Assembly: GCF_015666175.1 (NCBI RefSeq)
Contig: NZ_JADPIE010000003.1
Location: 1 to 64,000 of the forward strand
Direction of reading: 5' to 3'
From: Halonatronomonas betaini
Lineage (GTDB): Bacteria > Bacillota > Halanaerobiia > Halanaerobiales > Halarsenatibacteraceae
Length of the DNA stretch: 64,000 bases
The position numbers and the translations under genes were made by a program. Each line of letters starts with the position of its first letter. Within the stretch, counting starts at the first letter, position 1. Under the pieces are notes generated by a model, which did not search any database, had not been told where the DNA came from, and worked only from the letters and a program-made list of their open reading frames with translations. Of the stretch, positions 52,689 to 61,639 are shown piece after piece.

Positions 52689-52737
52689 CCTTTGCAATAT
52701 GACTTGAACAATGAGAGCAAAAAGTTAAACTGCCAAT

Positions 52738-52766
52738 TTGTTTTAATCTCCAATAAATAGTATAAT
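52738..52766 (+). promoter_or_regulatory. Promoter of the lipopolysaccharide cluster
   Basis: TTGTTT (52738-52743), 17-base spacer, TATAAT (52761-52766), 50 bases before the kinase start at 52817. Confidence 0.6.
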
Positions 52767-52816
52767 ATAATTTGTGGTTAAATAATGGAATGTCAATTCA
52801 AATGAGGTTTTAACTT

Positions 52817-53626
52817 ATGCAGGATATCAGTGGCACAATCTATTATAATAAAAAAATTGATGACAGCAGAGAGGCCAGGCTTGCCATCCACAGGGACAAT
52901 CCTTTAGATTTCGAGAAATATCTGGCCGAAATACCTGAAATCTTTAAGGAAGGCACCAGTCTGGTCTATCAGAACTCCAGAAATACAATTAAAAAATTCC
53001 AGACTGAATTTGGCCTCGATAACCCCCTTATAATCAAGAAATTTGGTCAGCAGGGGTTATATGACAATATTCGATTTAGAGTCAGTAAATCACGTGCTTT
53101 CAGGTCTTTTAGGGCGGCTAACTGGTTGGAAGAGCTCAATATTTTAATCCCGCAGCCATACCTGGCCATCGAATACAGAACAACCGGCAATAAGCTGATA
53201 AACTCTTATTATATCTCTGAATTTGTAGAATTTGATTTTGATTTATATAAAGTCTACCGAGAAAACCCATTGCCAGGCAAGACCGAACAGGTAATATCTG
53301 AGCTTGGTAAAATGGTTAGTAAGATTCATAACCATAATATAATATATGGTGATCTTCATCCTAATAATATTCATTTTGTAAGAACTGACAGTGACAGCTA
53401 TAAATTTTTCCTGATTGATTATAATAGGATTAAAAAGTCCAGTAATATTAGTTTAAAACAGCGAGCTAAGGATTTATATAGATTAAGAATACCTGATAAA
53501 TATGCCTCAGCTTTTTTTGATGGTTATGATTATATCGGTAAGGATACTAAACTGCATAAATACATAGATAAATATTATAATAGACATCACCTTTTTAAGC
53601 AGGTTAAAAAGAAAATTAGAAATTAA
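52817..53626 (+). CDS. Lipopolysaccharide kinase (WaaP/KdkA-like), 1
   Basis: 269 residues. Protein-kinase-like fold: IIKKFGQQGLYDNIRFR carries the ATP lysine; HNHNIIYGDLHPNNIHF is the catalytic loop (D179, N184); FLIDYNR is the DFG equivalent (about D203). WaaP and KdkA phosphorylate heptose or Kdo of the lipopolysaccharide inner core. First of three such kinases within 6.5 kb. Their presence argues for an outer membrane. Confidence 0.8.
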   Translation: MQDISGTIYYNKKIDDSREARLAIHRDNPLDFEKYLAEIPEIFKEGTSLVYQNSRNTIKKFQTEFGLDNPLIIKKFGQQGLYDNIRFRVSKSRAFRSFRAANWLEELNILIPQPYLAIEYRTTGNKLINSYYISEFVEFDFDLYKVYRENPLPGKTEQVISELGKMVSKIHNHNIIYGDLHPNNIHFVRTDSDSYKFFLIDYNRIKKSSNISLKQRAKDLYRLRIPDKYASAFFDGYDYIGKDTKLHKYIDKYYNRHHLFKQVKKKIRN

Positions 53627-53662
53627 TTCATTAGTAATTAATTCAATGGAGTTGAAATTTTA

Positions 53663-54886
53663 ATGTCTCAGACAATTGCAGCAGAAAAAATAGATTACCC
53701 AAAATTAAATAAAGTTTTCGTCGCTGGCTTATACATATATGCTCTCGGTTCCCACCAGGGAAGATCGTTAATAAGCCTTGGGGTTGGCCTGGTCTTATTA
53801 ACCTGGCTAATCAAAGTCATCGGTTATAGAGATATCAGTTTAAATAAGTCTGTTAAACACTGGCCAATCTTTGCCCTGGCTTTAATCATGATCTTTTCCA
53901 GAAATGATTTCTGGGATGTCCTGGGTTCAGGCCATGTTTATAGCGTTATCTTTCCCTTGGCGATTTTAAATCAACTCAAAGATAAGAAATTGATCTATAA
54001 AATCCTTGGAATATCTCTAGGAGTTCTCTTTATATCAGGCATTGTAGCCAATTATCAGCATTTCATAGAAGGGATGCGGAGAGCTGAAGGTCTTGCCAGA
54101 TTTTCAATAACCTCTGGTAATGTTTCTGTCATGGGTATAGGCTTATTACTGCCATTTTTATTTAGAAAAGGCAATAAACCCTGGCATTATATTGTAGCTG
54201 GCCTTGGAATTCTTGTTTATACAACTGCAGTAATATTTTCAATGACCAGAGCAGCCTATTTTGGTCTAATTGTAGTTTTATTTTTATTTACCCTTATTAA
54301 AAAACCAAAATTCATTCCTGTAATCATATTATTAGTCGTTTTAGTCTTTAATTTTCTCCCAGGAAATGTCCAGGATAGATTTTACTCCAGTTTTGACTTA
54401 GAAGGAAGATGGATACAGAGTAGACTCCTTATGTGGAGGGTTTCTGTTGATGCTGCCCTGGAAAATCCAATCAGGGGGATTGGCTATGATAATTATGGAG
54501 ATTATTATCTTGAAAAGGATTATACTGAAGGTAGTAGAAATTTTACCAGCCCACACAACAATTATTTTCTGTTTTTGGCTGAAACAGGCTTTACAGGATT
54601 CTTTATTTTCTTATATTTAAGTTTTTATTTAATAAAATTATTTTATTTATCATATATTAAGATACCAGATGAAAACAGTATTGATAAAGCTTTGTTTTTA
54701 GGGATTTTACTTGCTATAATTGGATTTTTCGTTACAGGCTTAACTGAGACAAATATCGGAGAATCTCAGACTAGAAATTTCTTCTGGCTATTAGTTGGAT
54801 TTGGATTTTCACTTAATTATTTCACTTTTTATAAGCAGAATAATATTGATGAATCTAATAAAAGTACGAGCCTGGAAAGTGAATAA
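53663..54886 (+). CDS. O-antigen ligase-like membrane protein (WaaL family)
   Basis: 407 residues with about 11-12 membrane helices and a large periplasmic loop (about 245-300) containing RFYSSFDLEGRWIQSRLLMW, then DNYGDYY and TSPHNNYF. The HNNYF histidine and the arginine before it match the WaaL catalytic region. The enzyme transfers undecaprenyl-linked polymer to lipid A core outside the cytoplasmic membrane. Four bases separate it from the next gene. Confidence 0.8.
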   Translation: MSQTIAAEKIDYPKLNKVFVAGLYIYALGSHQGRSLISLGVGLVLLTWLIKVIGYRDISLNKSVKHWPIFALALIMIFSRNDFWDVLGSGHVYSVIFPLAILNQLKDKKLIYKILGISLGVLFISGIVANYQHFIEGMRRAEGLARFSITSGNVSVMGIGLLLPFLFRKGNKPWHYIVAGLGILVYTTAVIFSMTRAAYFGLIVVLFLFTLIKKPKFIPVIILLVVLVFNFLPGNVQDRFYSSFDLEGRWIQSRLLMWRVSVDAALENPIRGIGYDNYGDYYLEKDYTEGSRNFTSPHNNYFLFLAETGFTGFFIFLYLSFYLIKLFYLSYIKIPDENSIDKALFLGILLAIIGFFVTGLTETNIGESQTRNFFWLLVGFGFSLNYFTFYKQNNIDESNKSTSLESE

Positions 54887-54889
54887 ACT

Positions 54890-55741
54890 ATGAAAAAAAT
54901 AATTGAAAATATTAAGGGGAAAAATTTAGTTAAAAAGAATATTTTTTATGTTCCAGTTGATAAAGTTTTAATTGGTTTTGGCGGTATAGGCAGCTTTACA
55001 TTAAGTAATTATAATCCTTATGTCTGCCAGGTTAAAGAATTAATAAATAATCCAGAAATTAATTATCAGAAATCATTAAACAAAAGAATAAGAAATAATA
55101 TTAAAAAATTGATTGATAATAAAGAGTTTGGTGGTCTTTTAGGTAAAGATTTACAAGAAGAATTAAAAGAATTTGTCCCTAAAAATATACCCAAAAAAAT
55201 TAAAAATAAAGAGAATATAATTTTTATACCATATATTAGTTGGATAACAGCTCAGAGTAAATCAAATGAGTTAAAACAATATATTCATGGATATTCATTA
55301 GGACAGGAAAAATTTTATCCTCGAATAAAAGATTTTCAAGTATTAAAAAAGGTCTATAAAAGTATTAATAAAAATGGTTATAAACCTGATGAATATGCAT
55401 CTATTAATTCCAGTTTCATTCAGGGAACTCTTTTAAAAGATGGTTGGGACTTTAAATGTCATATTTCTAGCGGAAGACATAGGGCAGCAGTTTTAGCAGC
55501 CCTGGGTTATAAAGAGATCCCAGTAATATTTTATGATAATAGAAAATCAATGAATAAACTAAGAACATGTAATTATCATCATATTTTAGACACAAATAAT
55601 ACCGAAAACTGGTTGGCTGTAAAGCATGGAATTTATCCAGAGTATTTCATAAAGAAATTATTTCACTTACATTTTAAGCCAGAAGAAAAACAAAAAGCCG
55701 AAATGCTTGGCATCAAACAGGGAGATAAAAATGGAAACTAA
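54890..55741 (+). CDS. ParB/sulfiredoxin-like fold protein in lipopolysaccharide cluster
   Basis: 283 residues. CHISSGRHRAAVLAALGYKEIPVIFYDNR (about 187-215) resembles the ParB/Srx-fold 'GRHRxxAAxxLGxxxIPV' motif. Elsewhere this motif binds nucleotides, but no DNA-binding domain is attached. The rest is basic and AT-rich. It lies between the ligase and a kinase and overlaps the kinase start by 11 bases. Similar ParB-like proteins near cell-envelope kinases suggest a phosphotransfer-related role; this is inference. Confidence 0.5.
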   Translation: MKKIIENIKGKNLVKKNIFYVPVDKVLIGFGGIGSFTLSNYNPYVCQVKELINNPEINYQKSLNKRIRNNIKKLIDNKEFGGLLGKDLQEELKEFVPKNIPKKIKNKENIIFIPYISWITAQSKSNELKQYIHGYSLGQEKFYPRIKDFQVLKKVYKSINKNGYKPDEYASINSSFIQGTLLKDGWDFKCHISSGRHRAAVLAALGYKEIPVIFYDNRKSMNKLRTCNYHHILDTNNTENWLAVKHGIYPEYFIKKLFHLHFKPEEKQKAEMLGIKQGDKNGN

Positions 55742-56555
55742 CAAAAAAATCATCTATAACCATAAAGCCATAATAGAAAAAGACCGTGAAGTCATTCCTG
55801 AAATCTTTGATTACCTGCTCAATGACCCGGCTAAGCTTGAGCTAATTAAAAGAAAAGGCAGCAAAAACACCGCTGTCTATTATTATAATCATGAGGGCAG
55901 GGGCTATTTTATCAAGCATTTCTATTTTAGAAAGTGGACCTATGCCTTAAAAGAAATTATCGGCAGCCCGATAGGACTGACAAGTTACAGAAAATCAATT
56001 AAAATGCTTGTTAATCACATCCCTGTAGCCACTCCGTTGGCAGCAATAATTTATGATGGTACCAGGTCTAAAAAAGATAGTGTATATATATCACAGGAGC
56101 TTGAAAATAGTGTCCTTGTCAATGACCTCATCAAAGAAAATAAAGTAAGAGATATACCTAAAGAAAATATGGAAAGCCTAACTCTTCAGATGGCTGATAT
56201 CTGGGCTAAAATGCTCAATAATAACTTTATCCATAAAGACCCAAACTCAAAAAACTTTATGATCACAGATTTAAACGGTGAGCCTGAAATCTATTTAATA
56301 GATATCGCAGATATTTTTGCTCTGCCATATGCTCCGGAATTTCTTAAAATTCATTCTATGGCAAGGTTCTTTGGTAAATTTGCTAAGTCATTTATCCAGT
56401 CTGAAGCTGAATTTGATAAAAAGTATTTCGATATTTTTGAAGAAGAGTTCTCCAGAAACTATAACTTTAAAGGCTCAAATGAGAAATTTATTGCTAAAGT
56501 TAAAAAGCTTACTCGCAAGAAATATCAGTGGAGATTAGATCGGGATAGGAGCTGA
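55731..56555 (+). CDS. Lipopolysaccharide kinase-like protein, 2
   Basis: 274 residues from the ATG at 55731 (CAGGGAGATAAAA upstream). GYFIKHFYFRKW holds the ATP lysine; NNFIHKDPNSKNFMI is the catalytic loop, with HKDP in place of HGDL; YLIDIADI replaces the DFG-type segment. The second metal-binding residue is Asp in LIDI. It probably phosphorylates a core sugar, though the HKDP variant is less usual. Five bases separate it from the next gene. Confidence 0.72.
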   Translation: METNKKIIYNHKAIIEKDREVIPEIFDYLLNDPAKLELIKRKGSKNTAVYYYNHEGRGYFIKHFYFRKWTYALKEIIGSPIGLTSYRKSIKMLVNHIPVATPLAAIIYDGTRSKKDSVYISQELENSVLVNDLIKENKVRDIPKENMESLTLQMADIWAKMLNNNFIHKDPNSKNFMITDLNGEPEIYLIDIADIFALPYAPEFLKIHSMARFFGKFAKSFIQSEAEFDKKYFDIFEEEFSRNYNFKGSNEKFIAKVKKLTRKKYQWRLDRDRS

Positions 56556-56560
56556 TTTTA

Positions 56561-57295
56561 ATGTCAATCGGCGTACTTGTAATAACTTACAATGAAGAGG
56601 AAATGCTTGCAGACTGCTTGGATTCTGTAACCTGGGCCGATGAAATAGTCGTTGTTGATTCTGATAGCAAAGATAAGACCAGGGAGATAGCTAAAGAATA
56701 CACCGATAAAGTATATATCCGGGAGTTCGATAATTTCTCCAACCAGAGAAACTTCGGCCTTGATAAGCTGAAATCTGACTGGATCCTTGTCCTCGATGCA
56801 GATGAAAGGATAACCACTGAACTCCAGGCTGAGATCGAAAAGAAGATTGCCACAGGAGGTTATGATCTCTACCAGATCCCCAGAAAAAATTTCTTTCTCG
56901 GTAAATGGATAAGATATGCAGGCTGGTACCCTGATTATACCGATCGCCTCTTTAAAAATGATCAGTCTATCAGATATGCCGGCGATGTCCATGAGTGCCC
57001 GACCTTTACTGGCAAAAAGGGCAGAATGGACCAGCCTATGATTCATTATACATATCAGGATATCGCCAGCTATATGGAGAAGGTCAACCATTATACGACA
57101 CTAAGCGCCAGAGAGAGCAGTAAGGATCCATCATTATTTTATGTATTCATCAGAAGCTTCTTTGAATTCTTTAACTTTTTGCTATTTAAAAAAGCCTTCC
57201 TGCTTGGCAGGGAAGGCCTGGTTTTAACTGCAATTTCAACAGTTTCAAAGTTTTTAAAATATATTAAAATCTGGGAGAAAAACAGAAAAGATTAA
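56561..57295 (+). CDS. Family 2 glycosyltransferase (WaaE/KdtX-like)
   Basis: 244 residues. IGVLVITYNEEEMLADCLDSV, ADEIVVVDSDSKDKTREIA, FSNQRNFGLDKLKSDWILVLDADERI, then WYPDYTDRLFKND. This short single-domain type is the core glucosyltransferase WaaE/KdtX group of inner-core lipopolysaccharide synthesis. It ends the + strand operon; the next genes run in the opposite direction. Confidence 0.87.
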   Translation: MSIGVLVITYNEEEMLADCLDSVTWADEIVVVDSDSKDKTREIAKEYTDKVYIREFDNFSNQRNFGLDKLKSDWILVLDADERITTELQAEIEKKIATGGYDLYQIPRKNFFLGKWIRYAGWYPDYTDRLFKNDQSIRYAGDVHECPTFTGKKGRMDQPMIHYTYQDIASYMEKVNHYTTLSARESSKDPSLFYVFIRSFFEFFNFLLFKKAFLLGREGLVLTAISTVSKFLKYIKIWEKNRKD

Positions 57296-57311
57296 AATAT
57301 ATATTATTCAT

Positions 57312-58427
57312 TTAATCTATCAATTCTTCATACTGATTAACCATCTTCTCAATCGAAAAATTTTTCTTTACATAATCTCTGGCATTACTGGCATAAGTAG
57401 TTCTCAAATCATCGTCCTTAAGCAACTGGTTGACTTTTTCAGCCAGGTCTTGAGGATTTTCTTCTTTAGCCAGAAGACCGACCTCACCATCCTGAACAAT
57501 CTCCGGTATATTACTTGCAGCAACTGCAACCACAGGTAATCCAGTCGCCATAGCCTCAACCAGAACCAGCCCAAAACCTTCAATTCTTGCTGAATGGACC
57601 ATTAAATCTGCCTGAGCCAGGTACTCATCTACATTATCCACAAAACCTGTCAGATAGACCTGATCATCTAATTCATACTCTGAAATTAATCGCTCAATCT
57701 TATCTCTTTCATCGCCTTCACCGATTATAAATAATTTCCAGCTCTGATTTAATCTATTTAATTTCTTCATACCGGCCAGTAAAAGATCATGGCCTTTCTC
57801 AGGAAAAAGCCGGCCTACATTAACTAAAATCTTATCACTTTCATTGATATTATAATCTTCCCTTAATGAAAACCCTGGCTCAATATTTTCCGGTATCTCA
57901 ACACCATTGTATATCAACTTAATTTTCTCTTTATTTAAAATACCTTTAAGATTTTTCATTACATTTTCTTTAGTGGATTTGGAATTGGCTATAATATCAG
58001 TAAGCACAGTGCCATAAAGCCAGTTCGAGTAAAACCGCTTTTTTAAAGGCCGGTCAACACCCCGGCGATAAATTATCCTCTCTACATCTGCCAGCGCCCC
58101 GGTAATAGCTCCAAATTTTCTATCTCTCGATAAATTTAAAAAGAGCACTTCAATATTATTTTCTTCAAGAAAACTTTTAAAACTAAAGATTTTAACTGGA
58201 TTTAAACAGCTCAAAGTATTATGTAAATTAACTATCTCTGTTCTAAGCCCCTTAGCTTTAGCTCTTTTGATAATTTCACTATCCTGGCGCCCGGCAACCC
58301 AGACATTATGCCCTCTATCTGCAAGACCCTTAGCAGTCAGCAAAGTCCAGTTCTCGCCACCACCCCAGCTAAAATGTGTATTCAAAAAAACTATATTTCT
58401 GCTCATAGTATAGGATTTCTCCTCCAT
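57312..58427 (-). CDS. Family 4 glycosyltransferase (lipopolysaccharide core)
   Basis: 371 residues (GT-B). FLNTHFSWGGGENWTLLTAKGL at the acceptor side; LVNVGRLFPEKGHDLLLAGM, IIGEGDERDKIERL, LTGFVDNVDEYLAQADLMVHS and the EX7E motif EGFGLVLVEAMATGLPVVAVA on the donor side. A second ATG seven codons in (MSRNIVFL) may be the real start; GGAGGAG lies between the two ATGs and is rather far from the second. Converges with the WaaE-like gene. Confidence 0.86.
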   Translation of the reverse strand: MEEKSYTMSRNIVFLNTHFSWGGGENWTLLTAKGLADRGHNVWVAGRQDSEIIKRAKAKGLRTEIVNLHNTLSCLNPVKIFSFKSFLEENNIEVLFLNLSRDRKFGAITGALADVERIIYRRGVDRPLKKRFYSNWLYGTVLTDIIANSKSTKENVMKNLKGILNKEKIKLIYNGVEIPENIEPGFSLREDYNINESDKILVNVGRLFPEKGHDLLLAGMKKLNRLNQSWKLFIIGEGDERDKIERLISEYELDDQVYLTGFVDNVDEYLAQADLMVHSARIEGFGLVLVEAMATGLPVVAVAASNIPEIVQDGEVGLLAKEENPQDLAEKVNQLLKDDDLRTTYASNARDYVKKNFSIEKMVNQYEELID

Positions 58428-58485
58428 TATGTATTTAAAACTAAAATTTGAAAATCAAATATTTGAATTAAACTTATTAAAACTA

Positions 58486-59289
58486 TTAAATATTAACAAG
58501 TTCAGAATTCTTTTGAATTATCTTATTATGATTCCAGTAATCCAATTTTTCTTTAGCTAATTTTAATATATCCTGAAACTTTTTTTTCTTAAGAGTCTTA
58601 TTCACCAGCACCCTTTTCTCACTTAAAGAAAGTTCGACCTCATGGACATAAGCCAGGGCCAGTAGTTTGGCTAAATTTTTATCAATTATGCTCTGGGACA
58701 TAGCTGGAAACTTTTTAATACTATCCATATCAATAAATTTAATCTCACCGACCTCATCCACAAAAAAATTAGAAAAGTTCGGATCACCACTTAACAATTT
58801 ATTGCTATAGAGTGTATTAAGCAACCTGGACAGATTCTCAATAGCTTTCTCCCTTAGTTTTACATCATCACTATCATCCAGGAAATCAATTAGTTCCTGC
58901 CCTGATATCTCCTCAGTAATAAATAGACTTTCTCTATTAATAAAAGAGCCGTATTTAATAGCCCAGCCCTTTTTAATAGTCGGAACACCAATTTCCTGCA
59001 GTTTATTTAATAGCTTTAGATACCTTTCGCCCTCTGCAGGCCTGAATAGATTTTTAACCTTCTTTTTAAATTTTAAATTCTCATACTTTTTTATGTAATA
59101 TGTATTCCCATCCAACTTATACTTAAAGACATCATGGGCTTTATCATCTTTAAATAAAGCAGCCTGATATTCAGCTTTATCATCAATAATAATAAATTTA
59201 TCTATAATATCTTCTAAAAGCTCAAGCCTGCTCTCAGCCCTATAGCTAGCCAGAACCTCGTATTCTCGGCCCCTATAATTTAATCTCAT
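58486..59289 (-). CDS. Lipopolysaccharide kinase-like protein, 3
   Basis: 267 residues from the ATG at 59289 (GGAGGAG 6 bases upstream). YYIKKYENLKFKKKVKNLF (ATP lysine), SNKLLSGDPNFSNFFV (catalytic loop, GDPNxxN) and IKFIDMDSIKKF (DFG-like Asp). A WaaP/KdkA-type kinase, more diverged than the one at 52817. It begins a short - strand operon with the glycosyltransferase. Confidence 0.72.
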   Translation of the reverse strand: MRLNYRGREYEVLASYRAESRLELLEDIIDKFIIIDDKAEYQAALFKDDKAHDVFKYKLDGNTYYIKKYENLKFKKKVKNLFRPAEGERYLKLLNKLQEIGVPTIKKGWAIKYGSFINRESLFITEEISGQELIDFLDDSDDVKLREKAIENLSRLLNTLYSNKLLSGDPNFSNFFVDEVGEIKFIDMDSIKKFPAMSQSIIDKNLAKLLALAYVHEVELSLSEKRVLVNKTLKKKKFQDILKLAKEKLDYWNHNKIIQKNSELVNI

Positions 59290-59499
59290 AAATAACTCCT
59301 CCATAGTCTTAGCATCATTTATTATAATACCATACCACCGGTTAATTACCAAGCATATAAACATACCTCAATCACTGGTGTTTTATTAAACCTGTTATTA
59401 ATTACTCAGTGAAATGAAATTTGGCTTATGGTATAATTAAATCACCCTGTAATAGAGGTTAATTTTTACCTCAAAAATATTTGAAAGCAGGTGCTTTAT

Positions 59500-59730
59500 A
59501 TGGCTGAAGAAAAAATCTTAAATCTTATCCTCGATAGAATTGATGAAAGGACTGGAGCTATTTTCGAGCAGACTACCGAACTTTCTGAATTCAGAACTGA
59601 AGTCAACCTAAAACTAAATAGTTATAAGAAAGACTTTAAGTTTATCGAGGATAAATTGTTAGAACATGAAAAGGAAATTTATAAACTTAAGCATCCAGAT
59701 GATAATGAAAAAGAGATAAACTGGGGCTAG
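59500..59730 (+). CDS. Small coiled-coil protein
   Basis: 76 residues from the ATG at 59500 (AGGTG 6 bases upstream; the GTG at 59491 is within that site). The whole sequence is heptad-like (ILNLILDRIDERTGAIFEQ, FKFIEDKLLEHEKEIYKLK), resembling short Firmicutes proteins of unknown function. An extended -10 (TGGTATAAT, about 59429-59437) lies upstream. Function unknown. Confidence 0.6.
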   Translation: MAEEKILNLILDRIDERTGAIFEQTTELSEFRTEVNLKLNSYKKDFKFIEDKLLEHEKEIYKLKHPDDNEKEINWG

Positions 59731-59772
59731 AATTTTTATAATAATTCCTGTAAATTGTCTTAATTAGAGATA

Positions 59773-59806
59773 CCAGAAGGTCGCAAAGCTTTCTGGTCTT
59801 TTTTAC
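59773..59806 (+). terminator. Terminator
   Basis: ACCAGAA (59773-59779) pairs with TTCTGGT (59792-59798), followed by CTTTTTT. Confidence 0.75.
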
Positions 59807-59853
59807 CTCATCTTTGAAAGAGAAAATTTTAATTTAAAGAGGGAGGGGATATT

Positions 59854-60426
59854 TTGGCTGAGATTAATACTCATAAAGTCTGGACCAGGCAGGACGATTC
59901 TGTTCTTGAAACTTTAGAAGAGGATGGGGTTTATAGAGTTAAAGAAAAGTATATCAGGGCTAAGATGGGCAATCTCGCTGATATATATATCAATGTCTAT
60001 AAATGGCTCAGAAATCAAGCTTCAAAACGGATGGATATTCCTGAAGCAGCAAGATATCCGATCTGGCTGACAACCCATGAAGAATTAAAGTTACCAGAAG
60101 CAGAAGGTTGTATTAACTTTGAGCTTGAGATCCCGGATAGCAATATTCTAATCTTTGATATGGAAAAGTGGGATTACATTGTTAATTATATGTATCTACC
60201 TGAGGACGATCAGGACCGGCAAAGGTTTAAAGATAAACTCGATAAATATAATATCAATGTTGAATCTGATATCTACCTGGAAAACTTTTATCCCCTGCTT
60301 AAACAGGAGATGGTCTCCAGCTGGGAGCGGCTATTTGATGATAATATCAGACTTTCAAATCATGATGTCGCCATCTGCTGGGAATTAAAAAAGGAGTGGG
60401 TGATTGATTATGAGAGATACCTATGA
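59854..60426 (+). CDS. DUF3841 protein, 1
   Basis: 190 residues from a TTG behind GGGAGGGG. VWTRQDDSVLETLEEDGVYR, ARYPIWLTTHEELKLPEAEG, FDMEKWDYIVNYMYLP and the final VAICWELKKEWVIDY match the DUF3841 family of Firmicutes, function unknown. It overlaps a paralog in the next frame by about 17-23 bases. Confidence 0.8.
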   Translation: MAEINTHKVWTRQDDSVLETLEEDGVYRVKEKYIRAKMGNLADIYINVYKWLRNQASKRMDIPEAARYPIWLTTHEELKLPEAEGCINFELEIPDSNILIFDMEKWDYIVNYMYLPEDDQDRQRFKDKLDKYNINVESDIYLENFYPLLKQEMVSSWERLFDDNIRLSNHDVAICWELKKEWVIDYERYL

Positions 60427-60973
60427 GTTATGGACTCACCAGAAACCAGAGCTTAAAGACCTTATTTTAAACCAGGGTAGAATTACAGTCAAAAGAAAAT
60501 ATATAAAGGATAAGTATGGAGAACAGGCCGATATATTTCTGACAGCCTATAACTTTTTTGTTCAAAAGTTTAGAGAGTACGTAAGCTGCCCTGGAGGTGC
60601 CGAATACCCATTCTGGGCAGCCACTGATAGAGAGGCAGCCTCAACTGGAACAGAGGGCGTATTCCTGCGATTAGAGGTCCCTGCAGACCAGACAGTATTC
60701 TTTTCAGCAATCCAGTGGAATCAAATCTTAAATCTTGAATATCTGGCTGACTCCCCTGAAGATAAAAAACACTTCAACAAAAAATTAGATAGCATGGGGC
60801 TAAATCCTGAAGCGAAATCAGAGATCCTTATAACACCCCATTATCCCCTATTAAAAGCTGAAATTAAAAAGAGCTGGCATGATAATTTCAAATTGGCCAG
60901 AAATCCTGAAAGAATAGAAGACAACAATGTAAAAGCCGCCCTCTGGGAGCTAAAAAGTAATTGGCTGATTTGA
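60410..60973 (+). CDS. DUF3841 protein, 2
   Basis: 187 residues, paralogous to the preceding gene (ELWTHQKPELKDLILNQGRI, AEYPFWAATDREAASTGTEG, FSAIQWNQILNLEYL, ALWELKSNWLI). The ATG at 60410 has GGGTGA six bases before it; a TTG at 60404 with AAGGAG at 7 bases is equally possible. The tandem pair shares one transcript. Confidence 0.8.
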   Translation: MRDTYELWTHQKPELKDLILNQGRITVKRKYIKDKYGEQADIFLTAYNFFVQKFREYVSCPGGAEYPFWAATDREAASTGTEGVFLRLEVPADQTVFFSAIQWNQILNLEYLADSPEDKKHFNKKLDSMGLNPEAKSEILITPHYPLLKAEIKKSWHDNFKLARNPERIEDNNVKAALWELKSNWLI

Positions 60974-61019
60974 TATTTCAATAATATCTTATCTAAATTA
61001 AATTTCTTCTGATTTACCC

Positions 61020-61048
61020 TTGACAATTATACAATTTTTTTATATTAT
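61020..61048 (+). promoter_or_regulatory. dps promoter
   Basis: TTGACA (61020-61025), 17-base spacer, TATTAT (61043-61048). The 70-base leader ends in AGGAGGAGA before the ATG at 61122. Confidence 0.75.
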
Positions 61049-61121
61049 ATATACAGTGTTAATAACAATTACTGATAAGAGCATTAACGATTAATTAAAT
61101 TAAATCAGGAGGAGATATTTA

Positions 61122-61556
61122 ATGGAGAATTATGACAACTTACAGACTTATTTATCAAACTTTGCAGTATTAAATGCCAAGCTACACAACTTACACTGGA
61201 ATGTTGAGGCCAAACAATTTGTTCAGCTTCATGAGTTTACTGAAGAATTATATGATGAGTTCTTTGTGATGTTTGATGACATTGCTGAGCTTATGAAGAT
61301 GAAAGGTGAAATGCCACTTGTAAAAATGAATGATTATGTTGAGCATGCCACAATTGAAGAACTTCCAGCAAAAACATTTAGCTATGATGAAGTTATAAAT
61401 GCTGTAGAAGCTGATTTAAAAGAAATGAAATCACTTGCTGTAAAAATCAGAGAAGAAGCCGATGAAGTCGATGATTTTGAAGTCGTTGGCGAAATGGAAG
61501 AGCATGTCGCATTCTATAGCAAGAATCTCTGGTTTATCAGAAGCATGAATGTTTAA
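61122..61556 (+). CDS. dps: Dps / ferritin-like iron-storage protein
   Basis: 144 residues. LHNLHWNVEAKQFVQLHEFTEELYDEFF and MFDDIAELMKMKGEMP contain the inter-subunit ferroxidase residues of Dps (His, His, Asp, Glu). Dps dodecamers oxidise iron with peroxide and protect DNA. The length is at the short end of the family, and there is no Lys-rich DNA-binding N-terminal tail. Single-gene transcript with its own promoter and terminator. Confidence 0.9.
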   Translation: MENYDNLQTYLSNFAVLNAKLHNLHWNVEAKQFVQLHEFTEELYDEFFVMFDDIAELMKMKGEMPLVKMNDYVEHATIEELPAKTFSYDEVINAVEADLKEMKSLAVKIREEADEVDDFEVVGEMEEHVAFYSKNLWFIRSMNV

Positions 61557-61594
61557 CAAATCTCTTAACTAAATAAAATTTTAGTTTTATATTT

Positions 61595-61623
61595 AAAGGG
61601 GCTGGAAATAATCCAGCCCCTTT
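61595..61623. terminator. Bidirectional terminator dps / nucleotidase
   Basis: AAAGGGGCTGGA (61595-61606) and TCCAGCCCCTTT (61612-61623): perfect 12-bp stem between convergent genes. Confidence 0.92.
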
Positions 61624-61639
61624 AAACTTTTATATTAGA

